This document shows positions 36,614 to 47,276 of a DNA stretch of 64,000 bases, one piece after another (the first letter of the stretch is position 1; every line of letters starts with the position of its first letter). The position numbers and the translations under genes were made by a program. The stretch spans positions 496,001 through 560,000 of the forward strand of contig NZ_JAQLOI010000001.1 of assembly GCF_028204155.1 (NCBI RefSeq). Direction: 5' to 3'. The notes below the pieces were generated by a model. The model saw only the letters and a program-made list of their open reading frames with translations, was not told where the DNA came from and did no database searches. Source of the stretch: Vibrio algarum (GTDB lineage: Bacteria > Pseudomonadota > Gammaproteobacteria > Enterobacterales > Vibrionaceae).

Positions 36614-37464
36614 GCGTAGCAAAAGCAAAAGCCTACTGGCAGTTAATGCGAATGGACAAACCTATTGGTTCCCTTTTGCTGCTTTGGCCAACCATCTGGG
36701 CTCTGTTGCTTGCCGCTGAAGGGTTTCCCCAGTTAGATGTGATAGTTGTCTTTGTGTTAGGCGTGGTCTTTATGCGCTCTGCGGGCTGCGTTATTAATGA
36801 TTTTGCGGATAGAGATATTGATGGACATGTCAAACGTACAGAGCAGCGTCCACTACCTTCTGGAAAAGTGAAGCCATTTGAAGCCATTATATTATTTTTA
36901 GCGCTAGCGTTATCGTCTTTTCTTCTTGTTTTAACGATGAACTCCCTTACTGTGAAGTTGTCTTTTATTGGCATAGCATTGGCAATTATTTATCCATTTA
37001 TGAAGCGCTTTACCCATCTTCCTCAGCTATTCCTCGGTTTAGCATTTAGTTGGGCAATCCCTATGGCTTGGGCTGCACAGGCGAATGAACTTAGCTCTCC
37101 CGTCTGGTTACTTTTTATTATTAATGCATTATGGACGGTAGCTTACGATACGCAGTATGCCATGATTGATAGAGATGATGATTTAAAAATTGGTGTTAAA
37201 TCGACAGCGATTTTATTTGGTCGATTTGATAAAGCCATTATTGGTTTGTTACAGTTGCTAACGCTGTTTTTGTTTATCGTTTTAGGAAGTTGGTTAAATC
37301 TAGGTACCATTTTTTATTGGGGAATTTTAGTTTCCGCAGGTTTCTTTGTGTATCAACAGAATTTGATTAAACAGCGAAAAAGAGACGACTGTTTTAAGGC
37401 CTTTTTAAACAATAATAATGTTGGGCTAATTATGGCTTTGGCTATTTTTATCAGCTACTTATAA
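36610..37464 (+). CDS. ubiA: 4-hydroxybenzoate octaprenyltransferase
   Basis: A 284-residue membrane prenyltransferase with about nine helices. Both aspartate-rich motifs are present: NDFADRDIDGHVKRT (NDxxDxxxD) and YDTQYAMIDRDDDLKIG (DxxxD). It joins the octaprenyl chain to 4-hydroxybenzoate. It ends at a clear terminator shared with convergent plsB. Confidence 0.96.
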   Translation: MSVAKAKAYWQLMRMDKPIGSLLLLWPTIWALLLAAEGFPQLDVIVVFVLGVVFMRSAGCVINDFADRDIDGHVKRTEQRPLPSGKVKPFEAIILFLALALSSFLLVLTMNSLTVKLSFIGIALAIIYPFMKRFTHLPQLFLGLAFSWAIPMAWAAQANELSSPVWLLFIINALWTVAYDTQYAMIDRDDDLKIGVKSTAILFGRFDKAIIGLLQLLTLFLFIVLGSWLNLGTIFYWGILVSAGFFVYQQNLIKQRKRDDCFKAFLNNNNVGLIMALAIFISYL

Positions 37465-37483
37465 TTGTTCGAATTGAAGAAAA

Positions 37484-37512
37484 AGGGTTCTGTTATACAG
37501 AACCTTTTTTTC
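37484..37512. terminator. Intrinsic terminator between ubiA and plsB
   Basis: GGTTCTGT-TAT-ACAGAACC, a perfect 8-base stem (37485-37503), flanked by A run on the left and T7 on the right, so it can work in both directions. Confidence 0.88.
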
Positions 37513-37578
37513 GTTTCAAGCGTTTGAAAGTAGTAAGATTGATATTAGAAAATAACAATCTTACTTAGTTATTTGATA

Positions 37579-40001
37579 TTACACTTCACTGTACAAATTT
37601 TCTTGTATCGTAAGTTTTACTTCTGTCGGCAATAATGCTGATAACATATCCGCCAAATGCTGAGTATTCTCTAGGTTACAATTGCCATCAGTATCAATGT
37701 ATTGTTGTTCTTTCAATGTTGAAAACAAGCATGAAAACACACCTTTGTCGAAAAATTCGGGTGCATTGATACCATGTAATCTTCCGAGACGTTGTGCAAC
37801 TTCTTGGCATTTACTCTCAAGTTCCGATTTCTCTAGCTCGGGGTTTGCTCCAAGAAGATTGATTGAAATTGCGTACCTTTGAAGCGTTTCTGCAATTGTA
37901 CGAGCAAGTAGCATTAAAGACTGAATTCTAGCCTGATTAATAGATATATTACTCTCTGTTTTAGATATCAATTCTTGTCTAACGAGTTCGTCTATAATGT
38001 TATCAACAGTGTGATCTATTTCAGCTTGTTCGTAGTTTAAAAACAGTTCTTTTTTCAAAAATGGATAGAGTTGATGTACAACCGATCGAATGTATTCGAC
38101 TGATATACTTTCATGGCGCACGACTAAGTGAGAAATGAGGGAAGGCAATGCGAATAGATGAATAATGTTATTTCGATAGTATGTCATTAAGATCGATTGG
38201 TTACGATCTAACGAAACGATATCTCCCATGGTATCGGTTTCTATTACAAATTTATCCAGAGAAATCGCGTGTGTAACTAATTGATCGGCTGTTTTATCTG
38301 GGATAGTCGATGTTTTGGAATAAGGAACATTCTTAAGCAACGATAAATAAGAATCAATCTGTGCGATCAATGTATCTTTGGCCAAGGCGCGTTGACGTGA
38401 AGCGAGTAGAGCGGTTGCACATAATGTTAATGCATTGGTTGCTGCAGCGTCGTTGATGTTAGTCATCATCTTAATGGCGAGCTTGTTGACAGTTGGCGTT
38501 AACCATTGAGGCCTAGGAGGATCAAATGGATTGATATCTTGTTTCCAATCTGGCACTTGTTCATTGAGAAATTGATTCAGTGGAATCGGTTCGCCAAAAT
38601 TCACGTACCCTTGGCCGAAATTACGAAGTTTACGAATCGTTTTAATAACCTGGCCAGCATTTTCTTTTTCTTTCCGCTTTCCTCGTAATTCTTTGGCATA
38701 CGTAGATACTTCCATTACGTGTTCATATCCAATATAAACAGGAACAAGAGTCACAGGACGACTCTGTTCTCTGAGCATGGTTTGAATCGTCATTGCAAGC
38801 ATTCCTGTTTTTGCAGGGAGTAATCGGCCTGTTCGTGAGCGACCGCCTTCACTGAAGTATTCAACGGAATATCCTTTAGTGAATAGTTCGGAAAGGTATT
38901 CCCGAAATATGGTTGAATAGAGTTTATTCCCTTTGAAACTGCGGCGAATGAAGAATGCACCACCACGTCGGAAGATGTAGCCGGCCGGAAAAAGTTCAGG
39001 TTAATACCTGCTGCAATATGCGGTGGAACCATCCCTTCGTGATAGAGGACATAAGAAAGCAGCAGATAATCCATATGACTTCGATGACAAGGAACATAAA
39101 CTATCTCGTGCCCATCTTGTGCTAATCGACGTACCGTAGACGCATTATTAATGTTAAGCCCTCTATAAAGCTTATTCCATAACCACCCAAGAACACGCTC
39201 TCCATTCTTAATTAATGAGTAGGAGAAGTTAGCGGCTATTTCATCAAGTATTGAGTGAGCTTCTTTACGTGCTTTTTCTAGACTAATGTTTTTACTGTTT
39301 GCTTCATTTTCGATTGCTTTTTGGATCACTTCTGAGTCGAGTAATCGCTTAAAAAGTTGCTCTCTGTTTGGAAGTTTGGGGCCTGTCGCTGCCAGTTTCT
39401 GGCGTGAAAAGTGAGTTCTAGCGACTCTTGCAAGTTTATGAGCGATCGATTCATCTGTGCCATGTACATCTGCCATATAACGAAGAGAGACGACAGGGCT
39501 AAACCTTATCTGGCAATCTCGACCTGAAATAATGAGAGCCATTGCTTTTTGAGGACCATTCATTGCACGTAAATAGGGCCTTAGGTCGGCTTCTTTACCG
39601 GGCTTTCTTCCCCATAAAACCGTCGCAGGTATAACTTGAACATCGAGTTCTGAATCTTCTTCATGTAGAGCTAATAAATCGCTAAATAGAGCGATTGATG
39701 CACTTGGGATGTGCTTATCACTTTTCAGTATAGAGGGTCTGGAACTAATATAGACATATCGACCTAGTTCTTTACCATTTATCTCTAGTGGTGAAAGAGG
39801 GTCTGGTAAGCCCATTTCTATCGCTTTCTTTCTTAATGTAAAAAGGTCTACATTGGACCGAAATGGAAGGGCATAAACGATAGGCTTATCTAAATCGATG
39901 TCTAAATCTTTAATTGGCTCAGTAGGAATAGCGGAACTCTTCACTAATAATGAGAGGGGTAGCTTTAAAAGTGAGCGTGGAATTATTCGTCCAGATGACA
40001 T
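37579..40001 (-). CDS. plsB: Glycerol-3-phosphate 1-O-acyltransferase (frame broken)
   Basis: Catalyses the first acylation of glycerol-3-phosphate for phospholipids at the inner membrane. Block I is PCHRSHMDYLLL (HX4D), and blocks further on read FFIRRSFKGNKLY and FSEGGRSRTGR in the third frame between the two longer pieces. The frame breaks at A5 on the plus strand (38989-38993): LNFFR should read LNFFPAGYIFRRGG. One more base gives 807 residues, the length of vibrio PlsB. The start is ATG 40001 (MSSGRIIPRS); an upstream ATG at 40028 is less likely. plsB is essential in most relatives, so a sequence error is the best explanation. Confidence 0.9.
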
Positions 40002-40371
40002 TGGGTTTATCGCCTCAAGAGTTATCAAAAATGCACTATCTTCAAAGGGGAAAGACGCTCAACAACTGTGTTGAAAAGCCAAGCTTAATAGCGATTCTTG
40101 ATGAAGATAGTTTTGCGTCGCAAGAATAGCAGAAACTGGTCAAACCTTTTACGTCTAAATCAAATTGTTTTGCTATTTTTATCGAGAATGACTTACTCGT
40201 GGATAATAGTCATACATGATATTAAATATTCGACATAGATAAGGCGATATTCAAACGCCATATCACAGGATAAGTCAATCACTGCGTTGCACACAGTCTG
40301 CGTTTAAAAAATAGCAGGCTTTTAGTTTCGATAGTTGCTTATTGTCAGTTTATTCATTTTGGCTAAAGCAC
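40002..40371. other. Gene-free region upstream of plsB
   Basis: 370 AT-rich bases between plsB and the nucleoside-gate protein, both on the minus strand. I see no gene, repeat or recognisable operator. It marks the left boundary of the block that separates plsB from lexA. Confidence 0.5.
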
Positions 40372-41304
40372 TTAGCGGGCTTGTTTATAAATTCGCCCCC
40401 AAATCGCGATGATACAAATAGCAAATAAAAGCCGCCCCCAAAGGATGGCATAAATGTCAGCACCGAGCAGTAGTATTAATAACGTATCTTCTATTATGCT
40501 GTGGCAAAGCCCAAGAAAGCCAATAACAAGAGCGGTATCTCTTTTACTTATATGCCCTTTTTTTACTTCATCTATTAATAATCCCGCACCGAATGAGAGT
40601 CCAAGAGTCATGCCTATAATCGTAATATTGGCGGCTTCTTTTCCTAGTGTTAATCCTTTTAATAAAGGCATCAATAACTTGTGCAGGAGTGCTTCAATTC
40701 CTAATAAGCGTAAAAGACGTAGTGTTATTATTAATGAAGCCAAAATGACAAAGATAGAAGCGAAAAGCTGAACTTGTTCGATTATCCACTGAAACCAACC
40801 AACAGTAGAATTTGTTGTTGGTACCCATACAAGGACAATAGGTTCTTGGTTCCAATGCATGTTTGAATAAATGACGTTTAATATCGCACCTAACAACAAT
40901 GCTCCGCCGATTCTGACAAGTAATGTTGCTCGCCACGTTATCCCTAAAGACTTTGCTATAGCTCCTTCAACCGGAAGTGCATGAGCGATAAGTATCATGA
41001 CCCCAAGTACTGATATGTCGGCAACGGAAACCGTGCTTGTCGCTGCTATTGAGTAAAACACAACCATGGCAGTATATATATTGGTGAGCAGAGCAACAGC
41101 CCATACAATCCCCATTTCTTGTGGTAGCCCAACTAAACTCATCGCGGGTGAAATGAGATAGGCGAGTAGTTCTGTGGCGCCAACGAGGTCGAGTAGTTTT
41201 ACTATGATGATCGCAGGGATCATGACTTTCATTAAGACCAGGTAAACCCTGACAATGTCCCTAATCTGATTTGATATGTGGTTAGTGAACGATTTGTTCC
41301 ACAT
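40372..41304 (-). CDS. Nucleoside-recognition (Gate) domain membrane protein
   Basis: A 310-residue integral membrane protein with eight to ten helices and two Gate-like halves (conserved GLSFGAGLLIDEV and GFLGLCHSIIEDTLLILLL). Related proteins include YjiG/YjiH and spore-maturation SpmA/B; the transported substrate is unknown. It is divergent from an Lrp-type regulator 115 bases away, which probably controls it. Confidence 0.78.
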   Translation of the reverse strand: MWNKSFTNHISNQIRDIVRVYLVLMKVMIPAIIIVKLLDLVGATELLAYLISPAMSLVGLPQEMGIVWAVALLTNIYTAMVVFYSIAATSTVSVADISVLGVMILIAHALPVEGAIAKSLGITWRATLLVRIGGALLLGAILNVIYSNMHWNQEPIVLVWVPTTNSTVGWFQWIIEQVQLFASIFVILASLIITLRLLRLLGIEALLHKLLMPLLKGLTLGKEAANITIIGMTLGLSFGAGLLIDEVKKGHISKRDTALVIGFLGLCHSIIEDTLLILLLGADIYAILWGRLLFAICIIAIWGRIYKQAR

Positions 41305-41419
41305 GAAACACTTCCCTTTATTTCGCTTTTAATTAGTTTAAGGTGGATTTGAAAAATTATTGCTGTTATTTATATCTATAATTGTATTTTATTCTGATAA
41401 TTATTAAATGAGGTTAATA

Positions 41420-41881
41420 ATGTTTCTTGATCGTACGGACAAAGCGATATTGCGAGAATTACAGAATGATTGCTCTATTACTAATGTTGATCTGGCTGAG
41501 AGGGTAGCGCTATCGCCACCAGCATGTCTGAAGCGAGTACAGCGCCTAATGGTTGAAGGGGTAATTAGCCGAAAAGTTGCCATCTTGAACCCTGAAAAGT
41601 TAGGTAATCCGCTTCATATTGTTGTTGAAGTTTGTATGGAAAGGGATCGAAAGCAAATAAACCAGGCATTTATAAAACAAATACAGAATGTGCCAGAAGT
41701 AAAAGAGTGTTATCAAGTGACAGGTGAGGTGGATTTCGTTCTGATTATTGATGTTGCTGATCTGCGTGCTTATGAAATGCTTAAAGAGACAATTTTCTTT
41801 AGTAATGAGCATATTAAAACATTTAAAACGATGATTTCTATGAATCGAGCTAAGTATGAAACGCAAGTAATTATCGACTAA
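41420..41881 (+). CDS. Lrp/AsnC-family transcriptional regulator
   Basis: A 153-residue regulator. The N-terminal helix-turn-helix is CSITNVDLAERVALSPPACLKRVQRL and the C-terminal RAM ligand-binding domain contains VPEVKECYQVTGEVDFVLII; both are split across about 60 residues. The start at 41420 follows GAGG at the right spacing; 41408 is an alternative. Lrp-type proteins sense amino acids or related small molecules and often control a divergent transporter, here the Gate-domain gene. Confidence 0.88.
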   Translation: MFLDRTDKAILRELQNDCSITNVDLAERVALSPPACLKRVQRLMVEGVISRKVAILNPEKLGNPLHIVVEVCMERDRKQINQAFIKQIQNVPEVKECYQVTGEVDFVLIIDVADLRAYEMLKETIFFSNEHIKTFKTMISMNRAKYETQVIID

Positions 41882-42205
41882 GAGTCGAAAAACGTAGATC
41901 ATTTGTAGGCAGTGATTAATAGTGAAATTTTCGAGTGTGTAATATCAATGAGTTAGCAGTCGTTTTCCAGCCAAGAAATTGGTGGTATTACTGCTTTTTC
42001 CGGCTAAGAGCCGGAACTGGTTTGTGTTTTTCCGGTTAATACTGAAATTGACCGAAATAAAAATGCGCCTAAAAGTTGTGAATTTGTAGGGAAGGTGCTT
42101 AAAAGTGCATTTAAAATCCTTCAACTAAAGTAATGATAGCAGAGAAATTAGCTGGTGTTAATAAACCAAGCCTAATTGTTTAGACTTGGCTTTGTTGGGA
42201 AGGTG
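41882..42205. other. Intergenic region with two hairpins
   Basis: 324 bases with no gene. TTCCGGC-TAAGA-GCCGGAA (41998-42016) is a perfect 7-base inverted repeat. On the minus strand CCAAGTCTAA and TTAGGCTTGG (about 42163-42187) form a stem followed by TTTATT, a likely terminator for the leftward HTH gene. Confidence 0.6.
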
Positions 42206-42916
42206 TTAGAGCAGGTGTGATGAAGATTTAGGAATGATGAATATTCCGTGCTTGAGAAGTGATGGATATGCGAAACTGATTTTCGAGTCATTCAACTTAG
42301 CGACAACGTCATCTATATCTAGGTCGCGGATTAGACACCAGCGATTGATTAAAATGTGACTCTCAAAAAAATCTCTAAGAGCGTTGTGGGAGATATAACG
42401 GTGTTGGCCTTCTCGTAGAGCTGTGTCCTGACCAAGAAGTTCTCGAAAGGCGAAATATTGCGCTTCGTTTAACCCACAAACTTTGCCTATTTTGACCTTT
42501 GAATACTCTTTTTGAATGGAGTTAATAAAAGCCACCTCAAGCTCTTCTAGCAATAAATCGCGGTCAAATAACAGACTCGTAATACAGAGTGAAGTGTTCT
42601 CTTCGATGGATTGCGGTATGTCTGATTTGACGATTACTTCGATAAGTATTCCCAAATCATACCTATCCTCAATATCAAACAGCGAAATCTTATCAATCAG
42701 ACTTTCAATTGAGACCTTTTTTTCTGCATGTGATGTTGAAATTACAGAGGGTTCAGAGCTTAGCTTAGTTGTAAATCTGGATACCTCCTTTATATCGAAC
42801 AACATGTAGTTGATAGTTTTCGGAGAGTTTATTGGACTAAGTACTTTTTGATGTGTCAGATAGACGATAGTGGTCCGAGACATATCCAGAATTCTTGATA
42901 CATCCTCTAGCTTCAA
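42206..42916 (-). CDS. Unrecognised protein with excisionase-like helix-turn-helix
   Basis: A frame of 236 residues when counted from the TTG at 42916. The N-terminal segment KLEDVSRILDMSRTTIVYLTH looks like a MerR/excisionase-type HTH. The rest (about 60-236) is helical, rich in Glu and Ile, with no motif I recognise; one basic segment is GQHRYISHNALRDFF. The open frame extends further upstream to just after a stop at 43004 and gives a basic helical stretch (SKNAVAKQRTKHLQDVSDAR), so the true start may lie upstream. It directly follows the EAL remnant in the same frame. No function is proposed beyond DNA binding. Confidence 0.55.
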   Translation of the reverse strand: MKLEDVSRILDMSRTTIVYLTHQKVLSPINSPKTINYMLFDIKEVSRFTTKLSSEPSVISTSHAEKKVSIESLIDKISLFDIEDRYDLGILIEVIVKSDIPQSIEENTSLCITSLLFDRDLLLEELEVAFINSIQKEYSKVKIGKVCGLNEAQYFAFRELLGQDTALREGQHRYISHNALRDFFESHILINRWCLIRDLDIDDVVAKLNDSKISFAYPSLLKHGIFIIPKSSSHLL

Positions 42917-43003
42917 CTGTCGCCTAGCATCTGAAACATCCTGTAAGTGTTTTGTTCTCTGCTTTGCAACGGCATTCTTGCTTTCATGCGATAGAAGTAA
43001 TGC

Positions 43004-43992
43004 TTAACATTCTTCAGTCTCTAGATAAACTTTTTGCTCTTCTGTTTCCATTCCCTCAGCGATAGTGTGTAAACCTAGCGTTTTAGACATAAAGATGATG
43101 GTTTTTACAATAGATTAGTCGCTTTTATCTGACTCTAAGTCATCAATAAACGTTTTATCTATCTTAAGTTGGCTAAGAGGTGGTTTTTTCAAGTATTTGA
43201 GCGAAGAGTAACCAGTACCAAAATCGTCAAGAGAGAAAAGGACTCCTATACTCCTAAGTTCGTTCAGTAGTTAACTCGATAGCAGCTACATCGCATAATA
43301 GTGCTTTGGAATAGGCTTTGCGTACTTGATATTGTTGTCAGTACTAAATACGGGATAGCGGTCGCTCCGTATAATTTCAACCTGATGATACTCAATCTCA
43401 GTACTATGACCTCCAAAGATGGGAGTGTTATCCTGCTTGATCCCGGCAGTCATGATCGCAATTGCTTTTGTGGCATCATGTGGTATATAAATCGCCCAGC
43501 GAATCGGCATAGCATAAGTTTGAGTTTCAAGACCGTTAATGAGATAAGTTGACCCAGTATAAATTTTTCGGCTTTCTCTGGTTTCGGTAAACGATTCTAA
43601 GATCTGCTCTAACTCCAGCAAATTGGGTAGCTTATTTAGGTCAAAGTTTGAACTTGTAACTAGTGGATTTCCATGTTAATTGACCAACCCTAAAGAAATG
43701 CTGGATATGTATCCATCGAATTATCTAAAACTGTATCGTGGATTGGTTGTTTTGGGAAACCATGTTGGGTAATAAGGTGAACGCCAAGCACTTCAAGTAG
43801 TGACTCCTGAGATTCCAAAAAAGCCCGAGCTGAGTTACTAAATAGTTCAACGTGTGTTTTTTTATTTAGTGTCGCTTCTTTGATTGATGTCCAGTTGTTG
43901 TAAGTAATGCCTATAAACAATACCAATGAGGTCACAAAGACAATAATAAATATCATCCAGATATTTTTCCCAAAAAATTTCTTTTTATCCAT
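43004..43992 (-). pseudogene. Decayed sensor-EAL phosphodiesterase gene
   Basis: The N-terminal part (from 43992) has one membrane helix (KNIWMIFIIVFVTSLVLF) and a Cache-like sensor continuing at 43286-43621 (GSTYLINGLETQTYAMPIRW). The pieces are joined by a frameshift near TTTCTTTAGGG and an in-frame TAA. After 43290 the frame jumps straight to the end of an EAL domain: LDDFGTGYSSLKYLKKP, LKIDKTFIDDLESD, then IAEGMETEEQ. This part is interrupted by TAA after SDKSD and stops at 43004-43006. The intervening GGDEF or proximal EAL part is deleted. Nonsense codons and a deletion show true decay. Confidence 0.75.
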
Positions 43993-44112
43993 AAAGTATT
44001 GTTGCTCATATTTTGGTAAATAACGAATAAATTAACAATGTCTAATGTACCAGATATTGTAAGTGGTCACAGTTCAACCACAAGAAATCGCTCACTTGAA
44101 TGGTTCACCATC

Positions 44113-45720
44113 TTAAGGTTTTACCAATACAGTTTCTCCAAGATTATATTGCTCAAGCTGAATCGCTAAAGAAGAGGACATCTTAGTTAATTCATCAACT
44201 TTGTCTTCTAAAAGCACAACACTATCTGCCGTTTTATAGGAATGCACGCTAATTGACGTTACGTTTTGATTCATCTCTTCTGCTACACTGGATTGCTCTT
44301 CTGCTGCCGTGGCGATTTGCATATTCATATCATTGACATCAGTAACGGATGTAGCAATTTCGGTAAACGCGTTTTCTGTGCTTTCGATTTTTTCGACAGA
44401 AATATGTACTTTTTCCAATCCTTTTTCTACTGCTTTTACTGCCTCAACACTACCGCCTTGTAGCTTCTCAATCATTGTGTTTATTTCTTCTGTAGATTGC
44501 TGTGTTCGAGAGGAGAGAACACGAACTTCATCCGCTACAACAGCAAAACCACGACCGTATTCTCCAGCTCTTGCCGCTTCTATCGCCGCATTTAGCGCCA
44601 ATAGGTTCGTTTGCTCTGAAATGCCGCTGATAGACTCAGTGATATCTTTTATCTGGTGACATTCATTAGCCAGTAGGTTTATTGATTCTGAAATTGCAGA
44701 AAGACTTTCTGATAGTTCGAAAATGGCTTCTCGAGTGGATGACACCATTACTTTACCTGTTGTTGCGGCATTGTCTGCCGCCGCTGCTAACTCTGATGTC
44801 CTAGCCGTATTTTGGGCAATTTCAGAAACAGTTGCGCTCATTTCATTCATTGCGGTTGCGACCAACTCGGTTTCGGTGTGTTGGGTATCCATACTGCTTT
44901 TTGTTGTGTGACTCGTTTCAGACAGTACGCCTGTCGCGATTATCAAATCATGCGAGGACTCACTAAACCTTCCAATAATCGCTTTGAGTCGCCCTTGTAA
45001 CATTTTTGCAGACATTACCGTTTCACCAATTTCATCTTCTTTGATGATTTCGATTTTTTCTGTCAAGTCACCTGCGGAAATACGTTTTAGAATGCGTGTT
45101 AACCTGTTGATTCGTTTGACTACGTCAAAATTAATCAAATATAACAGCACGCTAAATAAGAGCATGATCCATAAATTGGTCATCACTTGAAGAGGCTCTA
45201 AAGTAAAAAGTTGACCTTCATACATTTGCATTAAGACATAGGTTGCAAACGCTAACGCAACAATGGTGTTCACTTGAAAAGCAAGTGTCATTTTGGAATA
45301 CAAACTTGGTTTGGGGATTTTTTTATGCTGATTGTTATTTAAGTCTTTGTACAAAGATTCTGCATCCGCAATCTGTTTTCTGGAAGGGCAGCTTCTAATG
45401 GATTGATAACCGACTTTCTTACCGTTTTCAAAGACCGGTGTGACGTAAGCATCAACCCAATAAAAGTCGCCATTCTTACATCGATTTTTTACAATGCCTT
45501 TCCAAGGCTTGTCCATCTTTACTGTAGACCACAAATCTTCAAACGCAGCTTTGGGCATATCTTTATGGCGAACGATGTTGTGATTGGAATTAATGAGCTC
45601 TTGCTCGGAATAACCACTAATTTCAATAAAATCACGGTTGCAATACTGAATAACCCCGTCCATATCTGTTATGGAAACAAGAGTGGCATTCTCTCCAAAT
45701 TGTCTTTCTTTGTCTGTCAT
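44113..45720 (-). CDS. PAS-domain methyl-accepting chemotaxis protein (Aer-like)
   Basis: A 535-residue chemoreceptor. A PAS domain lies at about 10-110 (VSITDMDGVIQYCNRDF; NRCKNGDFYWVDAYV), two short membrane helices at about 150-195, then HAMP and a signalling domain with the conserved tip QTNLLALNAAIEAARAGEYG. With PAS at the N-terminus and no periplasmic domain it resembles aerotaxis receptors. The pentamer repeat lies about 75 bases upstream of its start, in the promoter region. Confidence 0.9.
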   Translation of the reverse strand: MTDKERQFGENATLVSITDMDGVIQYCNRDFIEISGYSEQELINSNHNIVRHKDMPKAAFEDLWSTVKMDKPWKGIVKNRCKNGDFYWVDAYVTPVFENGKKVGYQSIRSCPSRKQIADAESLYKDLNNNQHKKIPKPSLYSKMTLAFQVNTIVALAFATYVLMQMYEGQLFTLEPLQVMTNLWIMLLFSVLLYLINFDVVKRINRLTRILKRISAGDLTEKIEIIKEDEIGETVMSAKMLQGRLKAIIGRFSESSHDLIIATGVLSETSHTTKSSMDTQHTETELVATAMNEMSATVSEIAQNTARTSELAAAADNAATTGKVMVSSTREAIFELSESLSAISESINLLANECHQIKDITESISGISEQTNLLALNAAIEAARAGEYGRGFAVVADEVRVLSSRTQQSTEEINTMIEKLQGGSVEAVKAVEKGLEKVHISVEKIESTENAFTEIATSVTDVNDMNMQIATAAEEQSSVAEEMNQNVTSISVHSYKTADSVVLLEDKVDELTKMSSSLAIQLEQYNLGETVLVKP

Positions 45721-45792
45721 TATGGCCTGCCCTAAATATCATATTCCATGGAGTTATAGCTGAATCGAATGTAAGCAACCACCATGACTTGA

Positions 45793-45817
45793 GATTTGAT
45801 TTGATTTGATTTGATTT
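45793..45817. repeat. GATTT pentanucleotide tandem repeat (five copies)
   Basis: Five perfect GATTT copies (45793-45817), followed by TTATTT. They sit between the stop of the EAL-HDOD gene (45822) and the start of the chemoreceptor gene (45720), both read leftward, so the repeat is in the chemoreceptor promoter region. Confidence 0.85.
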
Positions 45818-45821
45818 TTAT

Positions 45822-47011
45822 TTAATCTATGTTTGCCCATCTCATCGCTTGTTGGTAATAAGATGCGCTTATGTTTTCGTTTAAAGAAAGGTCATTACTA
45901 ATACTATTTATCGCTTTCCAATCCCCGTCCTCATAAGCTAATGCGAGGGTTAATATTTTACCGAGCTTTCCTTGCCTTTCACTGAGAGCCAATTTCAACT
46001 CATCATTGATGGGAAGGTGAGAGGCTATATACTCTAAATCTTCATCAAATAGCGCACCCAATAATGAGAAAAGCCCGACAAGGAACGCTAGACTACTATT
46101 TGATTGCTCATGCCCGTATGTCAGTTCACAGAAATGAGCTCGTTGAAGTGATAACGAATACAGTGAATTTGGTTTCCCCTCGGATACAGATGCAATAGCA
46201 ACGAGCGCAACAAATCGTCTAATGTTTGACTCACCCAGATAGGCTAATGCTTGAGAAAATGACTCGATAGGCACTTTCACGTTTGCGGTATTAACGAAAC
46301 GCAATAGGTTGAAAGAGAGGGTTACATCTGAAGAAAATATTTGCTCTAAGTTTTTATAATTGACTTCTTTTTGAGCGATTTCTTTACAAAGCTCTAGGAC
46401 AGCAACTTGAGAGGGGGTTATTTTTTTCGCTTAATCAATTCAGGTTTACTAAAAAAATATCCTTGAAAATACTCAAACCCCATATCCAAGGCTTGCTTGA
46501 ATTCATCGTAAGTTTCTATTTTTTCGGCTAAAAACTTAATGTTTGTCTCTGCCATTTTCCTCATTAGTCGCTCTAACTTATCAAGCGGTAAAATTTGAAT
46601 ATCAAATTTAATAATATCGATATAAGGCAGAAATGGTTTCCATTCAGGCGAAGGGACAAAATCATCCAGTGCGAACCTATACCCCTCTTTCTTTAGCGCA
46701 ATGACCGCACTTAGAAGGTCCATAGTTGGTTCGCAGTCTTCTAGAATTTCAATGATGACGTGCTCATTGGGGAGTACGGTAGGAAGTTTTTGTATTAGGC
46801 TATTATACGGAAAATTGATAAAACCTAACTTTCCGCCAAGAACAGATTGGTCATGTTCAAAAAACTGCTCGATAACTAGTTTGTGCGTCGCTTCTTCATC
46901 AGTGACCGAAGGGAATGCGTTTTTTTCGCTATTTCGAAAAAGAAGCTCGTACCCATACAATTTCTTGTTCCTATCCAAGATTGGTTGCCTAGCAACGTAT
47001 GATAATCCCAT
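45822..47011 (-). CDS. EAL-HDOD signalling protein (frame broken)
   Basis: The N-terminal domain is a degenerate EAL (YVARQPILDRNKKLYGYELLFRN, written here only in part: YGYELLFRN in place of the EAL motif), so phosphodiesterase activity is not expected. The C-terminal HDOD domain includes FNLLRFVNTANVKV and AYLGESNIRRFVAL. The frame ends at T7 on the plus strand (46421-46427); one more base joins ELIKRKK to ITPSQVAVLELC and gives 396 residues, the normal size for this YuxH-like family. Such proteins bind c-di-GMP or act in motility control in vibrios. Confidence 0.85.
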
Positions 47012-47276
47012 GACTTTTAACTACCTACCTCTTATACGATTGTTTCTATGGGTCTTTTAGCAAACTTAGCTTATCTGCTTATTAGAATGCATTGATATAG
47101 TATAATATTAAACCTAACACATATAATATTATTATAACTTAATAAAGGGAATTTCCTGAAAATGTGATTGTTACCTTTAATATTGTGGATAACAGTGGCG
47201 AAAAGTTGACTTTAGTGAATGTGAAAATATAACCAAACGCTATATGTAGAGGGCTCATTTCAAGGATACCCATTAT

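Noticed and set aside
43301..43552. Plus-strand frame over the sensor-EAL remnant
   Set aside because: It is antisense to a recognisable sensor domain and has no homology signals.
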